The notes under the pieces: generated by a model
Told to the model about the DNA's origin: nothing
The model's input: the letters and a program-made list of their open reading frames with translations, nothing else
The model's database searches: none
Program-made: the position numbers and the translations under genes
In this document: positions 1 through 7,854 of the stretch, piece by piece
Numbering within the stretch: the stretch's first letter is position 1
How the letters are laid out: each line of letters begins with the position of its first letter
Origin: Shewanella electrica
GTDB lineage: Bacteria; Pseudomonadota; Gammaproteobacteria; Enterobacterales; Shewanellaceae
Length of the DNA stretch: 64,000 nt
NCBI RefSeq assembly: GCF_022321485.1
Contig: NZ_JAKOGG010000016.1
Span: forward strand, 30,175 to 94,174
Direction: 5' to 3'

Positions 1-2
1 TA

Positions 3-422
3 AAAAGTGTCAGCTTTGATGAAAATGGCAAAATGGCAACTCGTGTATCCGCTAAGCATATGGCACATTATGCCAAAGATGATGTCACACTGTTTACCGA
101 ACCTGTGTATCACATCTTCTCCAATAACAATAAAGCTGAGTGGAAAATGACCGCGGTTGAAGGGCGTCTAAACCGCACAGATCATAAGGTGGTGTTGCAA
201 AAAGATGTTATCATCGACGCCATTACCCCAGATGACCCGATCCAGTCGTTATCCACCAAGTATCTTGAGCTTGATCTAACGACGATGATCATGACTTCCA
301 AAGAACAGATCGAAATTACTGGAAGCGGGTTTTATACATCAGGCATTGGGCTTTATGCCGATTTAAACGCCCAACAAGTGAAACTGTTGAGCGACATTAA
401 AGGTACCTATGAGAGTAAATAA
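3..422 (+). CDS. lptC: LptC, C-terminal part (LPS export)
   Basis: This is the 3' part of a gene whose start lies before the window; the frame is open from base 3. LptC is the single-pass inner-membrane, periplasm-facing partner that takes LPS from LptBFG and passes it to LptA. The visible 139 residues are the beta-jellyroll portion, with the family-like run of short strands and the end motif 'GLYADLNAQQVKLLSDIKG'. The stop overlaps the lptA start by 14 bases, the usual lptC-lptA-lptB coupling. The call rests on both the sequence and that context. Confidence 0.9.
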   Translation, partial: KSVSFDENGKMATRVSAKHMAHYAKDDVTLFTEPVYHIFSNNNKAEWKMTAVEGRLNRTDHKVVLQKDVIIDAITPDDPIQSLSTKYLELDLTTMIMTSKEQIEITGSGFYTSGIGLYADLNAQQVKLLSDIKGTYESK

Positions 423-945
423 ATTTTTTCTGGCAGCCCTCCTCGGCACCACCTGTTTTATGACCACCGCAGCAGAAATCAATCTGCAGCAAGAAGTGAA
501 AATTGCAGCCAAAAATTGGTTTGCCGATATTAAAAATCGACGCGTGGTATATGAGGGGCCAGTATTGGTGACTCAGGGACAACTGCGCCTTAACGCCGAT
601 GAGCTGAGCGCCTCTTCGCCATCTAAAGAAGAAGACCGTATTTTGATTGCCAAAGGCAAACCCGCGACTTTCAAACAAAAACAGGAAGATGGCACTGTTA
701 CCACGGCAAGCGCGCAAGAGATCCACTTTAATATCAACCAACGCCTGCTGACCCTGATCGGCACCGCCAAAGTTGAGCAAAATGGCAGCATGAACTCCGC
801 GGACAAAATCGTTTACGACCTGAACAAGCAACAATATCGTGCCTTCAGTAACGAAAACGAACAGGTAACCACAGTGATCCGCCCTGACAACTTGCCAAAA
901 CAGCCAGCCCCTAAGAAACAAGATGCTGATCCGGAGCAGCCATGA
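409..945 (+). CDS. lptA: LptA, periplasmic LPS bridge protein
   Basis: The 178-residue protein begins with a signal peptide (about residues 1-22, ending 'TTAA'). An OstA-type beta-jellyroll domain follows, with '[20 protein letters not shown]' near residues 48-67. LptA oligomers form the periplasmic bridge that carries LPS from LptC to LptD/E in the outer membrane. The C-terminal tail is polar and Pro/Lys-rich. The gene overlaps lptC upstream and lptB downstream (4 bases), so translation is probably coupled. Confidence 0.93.
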   Translation: MRVNKFFLAALLGTTCFMTTAAEINLQQEVKIAAKNWFADIKNRRVVYEGPVLVTQGQLRLNADELSASSPSKEEDRILIAKGKPATFKQKQEDGTVTTASAQEIHFNINQRLLTLIGTAKVEQNGSMNSADKIVYDLNKQQYRAFSNENEQVTTVIRPDNLPKQPAPKKQDADPEQP

Positions 946-1670
946 CCAACGTTTTAAAAGCCCAAAATCTCGCCAAGAGCTATAAAAAACGTACCGTCGT
1001 CAAAGATGTCAGTCTGCAAGTAAACACTGGCCAAATTGTTGGCTTACTCGGCCCCAATGGTGCTGGAAAAACCACCACCTTTTACATGGTGGTAGGACTC
1101 GTTCAAAGTGAACGCGGTAAAATCTTCATCGACGATGATGAGTTGACCTTAGATCCGATGCACCTGCGCGCCCGCAAAGGTATTGGTTATCTGCCGCAAG
1201 AAGCCAGTATTTTCCGTAAGCTATCGGTACGCGATAACATCATGGCTGTGCTACAAGTACGCAAAGATGTCAACTCACAACAGCGTGAAGAGATCCTCGA
1301 ACAACTGTTGGAAGAGTTTCATATCACCCATATTCGCGACAGCTTAGGTATGGCGCTATCGGGGGGGGAACGACGCCGAGTTGAGATCGCCCGCGCCTTG
1401 GCTGCCAACCCTAAGTTTATCTTGCTGGATGAGCCATTTGCTGGGGTAGACCCAATCTCAGTTATCGATATCAAAAAAATTATCGAACAGTTGAAATCTC
1501 GGGGATTGGGCGTGTTGATCACCGACCACAACGTGCGCGAAACGCTTGATGTATGTGAACATGCTTATATTGTTAGCCATGGCGAACTGATTGCCGAAGG
1601 TACCCCTGCTGAGATCCTCGACAATCAACAAGTAAGGGCAGTGTACTTAGGGGAACAATTCAGGCTATAG
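942..1670 (+). CDS. lptB: LptB, LPS export ABC ATPase
   Basis: A 242-residue ABC ATPase with no membrane segment. Visible motifs are Walker A (GPNGAGKT, residues 37-44), the Q-loop near Q86, the signature LSGGE (139-143), Walker B FILLDEP (159-165) and the switch histidine H196. LptB energises LptFG to pull LPS from the inner membrane. The signature followed by '[10 protein letters not shown]' and the position after lptA separate it from other ABC ATPases. It ends 89 bp before rpoN, the conserved order in gammaproteobacteria. Confidence 0.97.
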   Translation: MTNVLKAQNLAKSYKKRTVVKDVSLQVNTGQIVGLLGPNGAGKTTTFYMVVGLVQSERGKIFIDDDELTLDPMHLRARKGIGYLPQEASIFRKLSVRDNIMAVLQVRKDVNSQQREEILEQLLEEFHITHIRDSLGMALSGGERRRVEIARALAANPKFILLDEPFAGVDPISVIDIKKIIEQLKSRGLGVLITDHNVRETLDVCEHAYIVSHGELIAEGTPAEILDNQQVRAVYLGEQFRL

Positions 1671-1759
1671 TAGGCGCCGGGGAGCAAAAACATTTTGTAA
1701 AACAATCAGCTCTGTTGGACTGTTTACAATAAGTATCAATTTTAGGGACAAGCGGTTAC

Positions 1760-3250
1760 ATGAAAGCGTCACTTCAGCTCAAGCTGGGTCAGCAACTCAC
1801 CATGACACCTCAATTACAGCAAGCCATTCGTTTGCTGCAGTTGTCGTCCCTAGAATTACAGCAAGAAATTCAGCAAGCGCTGGATGCCAACCCGATGTTG
1901 GAAGTCGCCGAAGATAGCGATTCTCTCGACGATAACCAGCACGACGAACAAACGTCATCAAATAACAACGATAGCGACGATGATGGCCAGCATGAGCATG
2001 ACGAGCAACCAGACAGTTCATCACTAGAAACCAGCGATGCACTCAACAGCCAAGAGCTGCCTGAAGAATTGCCAATGGATACCACGTGGGATGAAGTGTT
2101 TACCGCCGCCCCCACCTCCAGCTCTGGCGCTATGCGCGACGATGATATGCCATTTCAAGGTGAAACCAGCGAAGGGCTGCATGAACACCTAGAGTGGCAG
2201 AAAAACCTCACGCCATTTTCTGAAACCGATGAAGCCATTGCCACCGCGATTATCGAAGCGATTGACGAGCGTGGTTATCTAACCCAATCGGTCGAAGAGA
2301 TTGTAGAGGCCCTTGGCATCGATGATCTCGAAGTTGATGAAGTAGAAGCGGTTCTCAAACGAGTCCAACACTTTGATCCGCTTGGAGTGGCAGCGCGCGA
2401 TCTGCGAGAATGTTTGCTCATCCAGTTAGCCCAATTTGCCCAAGACACTGAGCATCTGGCCAATGCCAAAATGCTGATTGGTGAATATCTCGACCTGATC
2501 GCCGCCAAAGATTACCGCACGCTAATGCGCAAAACCCGCCTCAAAGAGGATGAATTGCGTGATGCTATCAACTTGATCCAAACGCTAAATCCACGCCCGG
2601 GGTTATTGATCCAAGAAGCCGATGAAGAGTATGTGATCCCTGATGTCTCAGTGTGGAAGAAAAACGGCCGCTGGGTAGTAGAACTCAACCCAGATTGCAT
2701 GCCCAAGCTGAGTATTAACCAGCAGTACGCCACCATGGTGCGCAGTGTGCGCAGCCAATCCGATAGCCAGTTTATTCGTGGTCATCTGCAAGAAGCTAAA
2801 TGGTTTATTAAAAGCTTAGAAAGCCGTAACGATACGCTGCTCAAAGTCGCCAACTGTATCGTACAATTCCAGCAAGGTTTCTTTGAATATGGCGAAGAAG
2901 CCATGAAACCTATGGTATTGAATGACATTGCAGAAGCGGTAGAGATGCACGAATCAACCATCTCCCGCGTGACTACGCAAAAGTACATGCACACGCCGCG
3001 TGGCATTTTTGAACTGAAGTATTTCTTCTCCAGTCACGTAGGCACTGATGATGGTGGCGAATGCTCATCAACCGCCATTCGCGCTTTCATTAAAAAACTG
3101 GTGGCCGCTGAGAATCCTAAAAAACCTCTCAGCGACAGCAAAATGGCACAACTCCTTGCAGAGCAAGGTATTAATGTCGCTCGCCGCACCATCGCCAAGT
3201 ACCGCGAAGCGATGCTTATCCCACCGTCCAACCAACGTAAAAGCCTATAA
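1760..3250 (+). CDS. rpoN: RNA polymerase sigma-54 factor
   Basis: A 496-residue RpoN. The N-terminus is Gln/Leu-rich region I ('[20 protein letters not shown]'), which answers to enhancer-binding activators. A strongly acidic region II linker follows (about residues 50-110, many Asp/Glu/Ser), then the core-binding domain and the C-terminal DNA-binding domain. The RpoN box [10 protein letters not shown] (474-483) reads the -24 element. It heads the cluster with hpf, ptsN, rapZ and ptsO. A -24/-12-like promoter at 6167-6183 within this window is a possible local target. Confidence 0.97.
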   Translation: MKASLQLKLGQQLTMTPQLQQAIRLLQLSSLELQQEIQQALDANPMLEVAEDSDSLDDNQHDEQTSSNNNDSDDDGQHEHDEQPDSSSLETSDALNSQELPEELPMDTTWDEVFTAAPTSSSGAMRDDDMPFQGETSEGLHEHLEWQKNLTPFSETDEAIATAIIEAIDERGYLTQSVEEIVEALGIDDLEVDEVEAVLKRVQHFDPLGVAARDLRECLLIQLAQFAQDTEHLANAKMLIGEYLDLIAAKDYRTLMRKTRLKEDELRDAINLIQTLNPRPGLLIQEADEEYVIPDVSVWKKNGRWVVELNPDCMPKLSINQQYATMVRSVRSQSDSQFIRGHLQEAKWFIKSLESRNDTLLKVANCIVQFQQGFFEYGEEAMKPMVLNDIAEAVEMHESTISRVTTQKYMHTPRGIFELKYFFSSHVGTDDGGECSSTAIRAFIKKLVAAENPKKPLSDSKMAQLLAEQGINVARRTIAKYREAMLIPPSNQRKSL

Positions 3251-3275
3251 TCTACGGGCCTAGCGAGGAAAGTCG

Positions 3276-3572
3276 ATGCCTGCCTACACCGGGTTTTATG
3301 CACTCGCTAGCGTCGATTCATTGCGCGACTACAGCTGCGCATTGCTCGCAAAACTTGAACGCTATTTCGAACAGATCAATAATGTCGTCATCATGCTGCT
3401 TGTTGAAAAATCACTATTTACTGCAAAAGCTCAGCGCCGCTTAATCTGTGGCCAAGTGATGGCAGAAATTCAACATGACGACATGTACGCCACCATTGAC
3501 TCCCAAGCGATTATGCTTGAAAGTCAGGTTCTCAAACTCAAAAAGCTGACTAATATTAACGATGGAACTTAG
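3276..3572 (+). CDS. hpf: Ribosome hibernation factor, HPF-like (divergent)
   Basis: A 98-residue protein preceded by a GAGGAAAG ribosome site 6 bases before ATG. It keeps HPF/YfiA landmarks: 'DSLRDY' near residue 14, 'KLERYFEQINNV' and 'DDMYATID'. Short HPF promotes 100S ribosome dimers in stationary phase. Position between rpoN and ptsN is the family's normal place. The N-terminus and the basic C-terminal helix are unusually divergent: the usual 'GHHLEVT' and 'KHKEKL' segments are not seen. It overlaps ptsN by 11 bases. Identity is fairly sure, full activity less so. Confidence 0.82.
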   Translation: MPAYTGFYALASVDSLRDYSCALLAKLERYFEQINNVVIMLLVEKSLFTAKAQRRLICGQVMAEIQHDDMYATIDSQAIMLESQVLKLKKLTNINDGT

Positions 3573-4005
3573 TACCATCCTGCGGCCGGAATGTACCACC
3601 TGTGCCACTCCGGGCAGTAAGAAAAAGGTACTGGAGCTCATCAGCGATCTCGCAGCAGCCCAGTATCCCAACCTATCTTCTCAAGCCATTTTCGAAAGTC
3701 TGTTGGCGCGGGAACGCATGGGTAGTACAGGAATTGGCAATGGCATCGCCATTCCCCACGGACGTCTCGAAAACATCGATACCCCCGTGGCCGTATTGAT
3801 CAAATGCGATGAGGCCATTGCATTCGATGCCATTGATAATCAACCCGTTGATATTCTGTTTGCGCTGATCGTACCTGCCGACCAATGTCAGCAGCATCTC
3901 AGCACGCTTTCAGCCATGGCTGAAAAGCTCAGTGACAAGCAGATCCTCAAACAGCTGCGTAAAGCCGCTGACGAACATGAACTCTATCAGGTGATCACGG
4001 CATGA
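3562..4005 (+). CDS. ptsN: Nitrogen PTS enzyme IIA (PtsN)
   Basis: A 147-residue EIIA-Ntr protein, a soluble phosphocarrier that accepts phosphate from NPr and regulates potassium and nitrogen-related targets according to its phosphorylation state. The phospho-acceptor is H66 in 'IAIPHGRLE'. The Ntr-type '[17 protein letters not shown]' segment is intact and the length is typical. It overlaps hpf upstream and rapZ downstream (4 bases). Both EIIA-Ntr and NPr are here, but EI-Ntr (ptsP) is not in the window. Confidence 0.95.
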   Translation: MELSTILRPECTTCATPGSKKKVLELISDLAAAQYPNLSSQAIFESLLARERMGSTGIGNGIAIPHGRLENIDTPVAVLIKCDEAIAFDAIDNQPVDILFALIVPADQCQQHLSTLSAMAEKLSDKQILKQLRKAADEHELYQVITA

Positions 4006-4859
4006 AGTTAGCCATAGTTTCCGGCCGCTCAGGTTCAGGCAAATCCGTTGCACTGAGAGTGCTGGAAGATATGGGCTATTATTGCGTCGACAATCTGCCA
4101 TTGCAGATGATCGGCGCGCTGCTGGAAAACCTGCGCGGCAGCAATGAGTTGGTCGCCATCAGTGTTGATGTTCGTAACCTGCCAAATCAAGATAAACTGC
4201 TCGAAAGTCAACTTGCGAAACTGCCAGAAAATACCGAGGTGATCAGTTTTTTCCTCAACGCTTCGGATAAAGTGTTGCTCAAACGCTACAGTGAGACACG
4301 TAGGCTACATCCGCTCTCCAAGGAAAATATCACTCTCAAAGAAGCCATTGACGAGGAAGGTAAACGGCTAGAGCCGATTTCTCGGTTAATGGACCATTAC
4401 CTCGACACCTCTAACCTCAATATTTACGAATTGAGCGATATGGTGCGAGAGATTTTGCTGGGAACGGCCTCCAAAGAGCTAGTGATCAATGTCGAGTCCT
4501 TTGGTTTTAAACATGGTTTACCGGCAGAAGCCGATTTCGTATTTGATGTAAGGTTTCTCCCCAATCCTCATTGGGAAGTGGCCTTGCGGCCGTATACCGG
4601 TCTAGATGAACCAGTACAGGAATTTCTGTCACGTCAACCATTGGTCAACAAACTGATCTGGCAGATAGAAAACCTCATAGAAACCTGGTTACCTCACCTA
4701 GAACGTAACAACCGCAGTTATTTGACCATCGCCATCGGCTGCACTGGTGGACAACACCGCTCAGTATACGTTGCCGAACAGTTGGCACAGCGCTTTAGTC
4801 ATGGTAAATATCGCGTTCAAGCGAAGCACAGAGAGCTGCAACGTGACCCAAAAAATTGA
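4002..4859 (+). CDS. rapZ: RapZ, RNase adapter / nucleotide-binding protein
   Basis: A 285-residue RapZ (YvcJ) family protein with Walker A GRSGSGKS at residues 8-15 and the C-terminal domain ending '[17 protein letters not shown]...'. In enterobacteria RapZ binds the sRNAs GlmY and GlmZ and guides RNase E to GlmZ, controlling glucosamine-6-phosphate synthase. In many other bacteria its RNA partners are unknown. The 'GxHxSVY' segment that binds small molecules in the C-terminal domain is present. It overlaps ptsN (4 bases) and ptsO (17 bases). Confidence 0.95.
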   Translation: MKLAIVSGRSGSGKSVALRVLEDMGYYCVDNLPLQMIGALLENLRGSNELVAISVDVRNLPNQDKLLESQLAKLPENTEVISFFLNASDKVLLKRYSETRRLHPLSKENITLKEAIDEEGKRLEPISRLMDHYLDTSNLNIYELSDMVREILLGTASKELVINVESFGFKHGLPAEADFVFDVRFLPNPHWEVALRPYTGLDEPVQEFLSRQPLVNKLIWQIENLIETWLPHLERNNRSYLTIAIGCTGGQHRSVYVAEQLAQRFSHGKYRVQAKHRELQRDPKN

Positions 4860-5121
4860 GCGCGAAGTTACCATCATTAACAAACTGGGGCTGCATGCCC
4901 GCGCGGCAACCAAACTCGCGATGCTGGCCAACGCATTCGACGCTAACGTCACCATTGTTCAGGGCAGTAAAAAAGCCTCGGCAGGGAGTGTATTAGGGTT
5001 GTTAATGTTAGAAACCGGCATGGGCAAAACGATTAAGTTAGTTGCCGAAGGCGCCGAAGCAGAAGCGGCATTAGATGCCATTTGTGAATTGGTTAACGCC
5101 CGCTTCGATGAAGCTACTTGA
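4843..5121 (+). CDS. ptsO: NPr, HPr-like phosphocarrier of the nitrogen PTS
   Basis: A 92-residue HPr-family protein. I place the start at GTG 4843, giving '[20 protein letters not shown]', because the family begins about nine residues before the first strand; upstream in-frame codons lie within rapZ. The phospho-histidine is H18 in '[12 protein letters not shown]', and '[14 protein letters not shown]' is the second conserved helix. It passes phosphate from EI-Ntr to PtsN. It is the last gene of the rpoN cluster and is followed by a hairpin at 5140-5172. Confidence 0.93.
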   Translation: MTQKIEREVTIINKLGLHARAATKLAMLANAFDANVTIVQGSKKASAGSVLGLLMLETGMGKTIKLVAEGAEAEAALDAICELVNARFDEAT

Positions 5122-5139
5122 GCCTCATTAAATAGCATT

Positions 5140-5172
5140 GAGATTGGACTCACCCTTGGTCAGTCCAATCTC
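5140..5172. terminator. Hairpin terminator between convergent ptsO and OmpA-like gene
   Basis: Perfect 11-bp inverted repeat GAGATTGGACT / AGTCCAATCTC with an 11-base loop. It sits between convergent genes and can serve both. No long T-run follows on either strand, so efficiency is uncertain. Confidence 0.7.
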
Positions 5173-5184
5173 ACAAAGCGATGA

Positions 5185-5847
5185 TTATTGTAATGGCGTC
5201 AGAATAATTTCTACGCGACGGTTCTGTGCACGACCTTGTTCACTATTGTTCGACGCAATAGGCTGACTTTCGCCGGCCCCCGAGGTCACAACGCGTTGGC
5301 CGTTCACCCCTTGTGAAATAAGATAACTGCCGACGGCTGACGCCCGCACCTGCGACAAACGCATGTTGTAAGACGCACTGCCAGTGCTATCGGTGTGACC
5401 AATAATATTGAGCCTAGTTTTTTGATATTCGTTAACCACTAGCGCCACGCCATCCAACACAGACTGCGCTCTGCCGCTCAGCGATGAACTATCGACGCCA
5501 AACGTCAGTTCATTAGGCATATTCAAGATGATATTGTCACCATTACGAGTAACGCTAACACCGGTAGCATCCAGCTTCTGCCGCAGTTTCGTTTCCTGTA
5601 CATCCATGTAATAACCGATACCACCGCCCACAGCAGCACCAGATGCGGCACCAATTAGCGCCCCTTTGCCTCGGTCGTGTTTGCTAGAGGTGGCAACGCC
5701 AATTACAGCGCCAGCAACAGCACCAATTGCAGCACCAGAGCTCGCCTTTGCCGTTTGATCTTCTTTGGTATATGGATTCACTGTCGTACAACCTGCTGAC
5801 AATACCGTTATCACTGATACCGCGAGTAATTTTGTTGAAAAAGCCAC
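5185..5847 (-). CDS. OmpA-family outer-membrane lipoprotein, YiaD-like
   Basis: A 220-residue protein with a lipoprotein signal (SAGC, Cys20). A glycine-zipper segment follows (about 35-80, repeated 'GAAIGAVAGAVIG' type motifs), then an OmpA C-terminal peptidoglycan-binding domain (about 105-218, with 'NIIGHTDSTGSASYNMRLSQ' and 'NRRVEIIL'). The domain order matches E. coli YiaD. It would be anchored in the outer membrane and bind peptidoglycan. It is monocistronic, with its own promoter region toward 5900 and a shared terminator downstream. Confidence 0.88.
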   Translation of the reverse strand: MAFSTKLLAVSVITVLSAGCTTVNPYTKEDQTAKASSGAAIGAVAGAVIGVATSSKHDRGKGALIGAASGAAVGGGIGYYMDVQETKLRQKLDATGVSVTRNGDNIILNMPNELTFGVDSSSLSGRAQSVLDGVALVVNEYQKTRLNIIGHTDSTGSASYNMRLSQVRASAVGSYLISQGVNGQRVVTSGAGESQPIASNNSEQGRAQNRRVEIILTPLQ

Positions 5848-6056
5848 GACACTATCTCCTTTTTTATTGCTTCTAAAGTGTCTGTTAGGACAGCCTAATG
5901 TGGAAAGTATATAGGGGACTTAGTCACTGACAAATGACTTTCATTAGTTAATCTCGATAGATTCAGTCACCATTCAGTTGATCCGATGACTCCCATATCA
6001 GACGACATGAAAGCATGCCAACTCACTCGGTTTTGCCCCAGATTAATACCAACAAG

Positions 6057-6093
6057 TGCACCATTTTGGTTCATCGTGCACATTGATGGTACT
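6057..6093 (+). promoter_or_regulatory. Two tandem NtrC-like enhancer sites
   Basis: Within the 376-bp gap 5848-6223 are two 17-bp half-palindromes: TGCACC-N5-GGTTCA (6057-6073) and TGCACA-N5-GGTACT (6077-6093). Both resemble the NtrC consensus TGCACC-N5-GGTGCA, with one and about three mismatches. Their starts are 20 bp apart, about two helical turns, so both face the same side of the DNA. They lie about 100-135 bp before the expected start of the sigma-54-like promoter at 6167, the distance typical of nitrogen enhancers. Nothing else is recognised in 5848-6056. Confidence 0.5.
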
Positions 6094-6166
6094 AGGTCAA
6101 AATCAGCGTTTTTAAACACTTAATCGTTACTATCTGTTTTTAATGAAAAAAAATTAACACTAAAAA

Positions 6167-6183
6167 TTGGCACACTTCTTACA
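6167..6183 (+). promoter_or_regulatory. Sigma-54-like -24/-12 promoter
   Basis: TTGGCAC-A-CTTC-TTACA matches YTGGCACG-N4-TTGCW, with exact 10-base spacing between the -24 GG (6169-6170) and the -12 dinucleotide (6181-6182). The -24 half is perfect. The -12 dinucleotide is AC, not the near-invariant GC, which lowers confidence. Predicted start is near 6194, 30 bases before the small ORF at 6224. Confidence 0.5.
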
Positions 6184-6223
6184 TATATCAAAAGTGTTAG
6201 ACCACTTCGGCAAGGAGGAAAGA

Positions 6224-6313
6224 ATGAAACAGCTATTCGAATTCTTGAAAGATTGTCGGCAGTGTTGGAGTGAGCTTCAACACTTGGGCGTAAGCCAGTG
6301 GGATGTTGATTAA
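6224..6313 (+). CDS. Putative 29-residue small protein
   Basis: An ATG preceded by a near-perfect ribosome site (AAGGAGGAAAG) opens a 29-codon ORF beginning 'MKQLFEFLKDCRQCWSELQ' and ending 'SQWDVD'. It would form an amphipathic helix with a Cys-x-x-Cys pair (residues 11 and 14, DCRQC). It lies just after the sigma-54-like promoter and 38 bp before the next small ORF. I do not recognise a family. The strong ribosome site is the main support; it could also be a leader peptide. Confidence 0.5.
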   Translation: MKQLFEFLKDCRQCWSELQHLGVSQWDVD

Positions 6314-6351
6314 TCGCTCTGATGTTTTGGGCAATGTAACAGGAGACAGAT

Positions 6352-6549
6352 ATGAATGACATTAATATCAAATCTAAAGCGCTAAGCGATATCTCCTTGG
6401 GCAAATTACATTTCGATGTTGCACGGCAATATGGCCTGCCAACCAAAACAATCTTTATGTGGACAGCGGAGCAGAAATCCGCCGCCAATATGCCAGAGCA
6501 TGGTTTCGCCGCATGGATATCCGCGCTGAAGCGCTTGGTATCGATGTAG
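6352..6549 (+). CDS. Small HTH-like protein, function unknown
   Basis: ATG 6352 follows AACAGGAGACAG, a good ribosome site, and opens 65 codons. Residues 11-42 ('ALSDISLGKLHFDVARQYGL' onward, 'PTKTIFMWTAE') resemble the helix-turn-helix of transposase-OrfA-like proteins. The C-terminal third is less convincing. In the alternative frame the same bases read 'RAWFRRMDIRAEALGIDVAT' before a stop at 6561, so a frameshift near 6470 is possible. The gene lies between the 29-residue ORF and the first RNA-like module, in the same orientation. Confidence 0.4.
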   Translation: MNDINIKSKALSDISLGKLHFDVARQYGLPTKTIFMWTAEQKSAANMPEHGFAAWISALKRLVSM

Positions 6550-6559
6550 CAACATTTTA

Positions 6560-6658
6560 GGCAAGATTAAACTAAACCTTGTGTTATCGCCCCCAACGAT
6601 AGATGAAAGTGTGCTCCCCAAATTCGCGCTTCTCTACGTTTAATCTTGTCATTTTTAT
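6560..6658 (+). ncRNA. Putative structured RNA, module A of three
   Basis: A 13-bp closing helix pairs 6560-6572 (GGCAAGATTAAAC) with 6638-6650 and runs straight into ATTTTTAT, a terminator-like end. Inside is the hairpin TATCG-CCCCCAA-CGATA (6585-6601). A second weak helix (6605-6613 with 6625-6632, wobbles and one bulge) presents the loop CTCCCCAAATT. Modules B and C share the C5-loop hairpin and the U-tract end. Seen directly: the pairing. Inferred: that it is transcribed as an RNA. The 5' stem starts 11 bases after the preceding ORF stop. Confidence 0.5.
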
Positions 6659-6687
6659 ACGCTGTCTTCGGTAGGACACTGAGACAA

Positions 6688-6823
6688 GGTTGAGCAGCAA
6701 TATTGCTTAACCAGTTTTACGACTTGGGTGGGCTGAACTCTGTTATCGCCCCCAACGATAGAAAATGTGCTAACAATAATAACAATGCGCTACTTCTAAG
6801 TTCACTTAAGTCGGTTTTTATTT
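6688..6823 (+). ncRNA. Putative structured RNA, module B of three
   Basis: Upstream hairpin GGTTGAGCA / TGCTTAACC (6688-6712) is followed by a closing helix in two parts. CGACTT 6720-6725 pairs with AAGTCG 6808-6813, and GAACT 6735-6739 pairs with AGTTC 6799-6803. The core hairpin TATCG-CCCCCAA-CGATA is 6744-6760. GTTTTTATTT follows the closing helix at 6814-6823. The string GGTGGGC before the core and ACAATAATAA after it are shared with module C. The closing-helix sequence is unrelated to that of module A, yet pairs at the same place. Confidence 0.5.
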
Positions 6824-6889
6824 AAAGGAATATACATACGGTGATGAGGAAGTTACCGATAACAAGGAAGCAAGAAAGGAAGGAAAAGC

Positions 6890-7043
6890 AGCAGATCACA
6901 TGCTAGGCAAAGATTAACAATAAAAAGTGATCTGCTGAAGTTTCGACAGAGGTGGGCAAGTCATTTAAATCGCCCCCACGATAAAAATGAGCCCGACAAC
7001 AATAATAAATAGTTACATTCGTTTGTCCATCTCTGTCATTTTA
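6890..7043 (+). ncRNA. Putative structured RNA, module C of three
   Basis: Upstream 10-bp hairpin AGCAGATCAC / GTGATCTGCT (6890-6899 with 6927-6936). The closing helix starts at 6945 (GACAGAGGTGG) and pairs with 7027-7037, extendable to about 15 bp with wobbles. The core hairpin ATCG-CCCCCA-CGAT is 6969-6982. The tail ATTTTATT begins at 7038. The end reaches the stop codon of convergent mnmD at 7041, so this module may also terminate mnmD transcription or be antisense to its 3' end. Confidence 0.5.
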
Positions 7044-7793
7044 TTCTGCGTAAATTCCCGACGAATTTGTGACTTCGTTCAAAACAGCTGCAATATCAGC
7101 AGTATTCAATTTCCATGCTCGAGTCATTTCTCGTTTTCCCAAAGCACCAGGATGGGGCTTCACCGTAAACCCAGCCGCTTTCAAATTGCGTTTAAACTGC
7201 CCGTTGGCGCAATATGACACTAGCAAACCATTCGGTTTCAGCAACTCAAAACACTTTATAAAGTTACTCAGCCGCCAAACATCTGGCTGTTTATTTGGTG
7301 CAAAAGCATCGAAATAGATCAGATCAAACGATCCAGCTGCCGCGCAATAACTCTCCAATGTGGTGTTGGCCTTGGTAAAACTAAAGCCTGTTTGCAGCTG
7401 CGTTGGCTGGTCCCACGCCGCTTGGTGAATTTGCGTAAACAGCGACTGATATAAACGCGGCAATAGCGCGGGATAGTTAAGGCGTGCGATCACGCCACTA
7501 TCAATAGGGAACGGCTCTAACGACACATAGCGTATCTCGGGCAAGCACTCTGTCGCTCGTCGCTCACAGATGTGCCCTAAGGTCATCAAGGTATTTAAAC
7601 CGGTACCAAAACCAATCTCTAAAATCGCTAACGAGTCTGAGCAATGTGGTAACTGAGCATCCAATCCGCTACGAATAAACACATATTCAGCTTCAGCGAT
7701 AGCACCGTTAGTGGAATGATAGGTTTCGTTGAGTTCTTCATTATATAAGGTGTGCGAACCGTCTTCAGTCAACTGTAGTGAGACTGTGTCCAT
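7041..7793 (-). CDS. mnmD: MnmD-type tRNA (mnm5s2U) methyltransferase, stand-alone
   Basis: A 250-residue protein equal to the N-terminal methyltransferase domain of bifunctional MnmC. The SAM-binding motif is EIGFGTGLNTL (59-69). The family signature 'YFDAFAPNKQPDVW' follows, and 'GLLVSYCANGQFKRNLKAAG' is near the C-terminus. It would methylate 5-aminomethyl-2-thiouridine at tRNA wobble position 34. The FAD oxidase domain of MnmC is absent: the ORF ends after the methyltransferase fold. Whether a full MnmC exists elsewhere cannot be seen here. Confidence 0.85.
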   Translation of the reverse strand: MDTVSLQLTEDGSHTLYNEELNETYHSTNGAIAEAEYVFIRSGLDAQLPHCSDSLAILEIGFGTGLNTLMTLGHICERRATECLPEIRYVSLEPFPIDSGVIARLNYPALLPRLYQSLFTQIHQAAWDQPTQLQTGFSFTKANTTLESYCAAAGSFDLIYFDAFAPNKQPDVWRLSNFIKCFELLKPNGLLVSYCANGQFKRNLKAAGFTVKPHPGALGKREMTRAWKLNTADIAAVLNEVTNSSGIYAE

Positions 7794-7854
7794 GAGCGGG
7801 TAGATCTTCCGTTGTTAGCAATTCGCCAGCAATTTTACGCCTACAATCGCGAAA

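Noticed and set aside
4747-4842. Longer NPr starting inside rapZ
   Set aside because: The extra 32 residues are the rapZ sequence read in another frame; HPr-family proteins start about nine residues before the first strand, at GTG 4843.
6585-6982. The repeated CGCCCCCAACG motifs as a CRISPR array or integron attC sites
   Set aside because: Only three copies with spacing of about 160 and 225 bp, so not CRISPR. The arms do not carry the RYYYAAC / GTTRRRY core needed for attC, and no integrase or cas gene is near.
6560-7043. The RNA-like modules as GlmY/GlmZ, suggested by nearby rapZ and sigma-54 control
   Set aside because: No resemblance to the GlmY/GlmZ central stem-bulge or to the glmS-pairing sequence could be seen. 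A RapZ link is not excluded but has no direct support.
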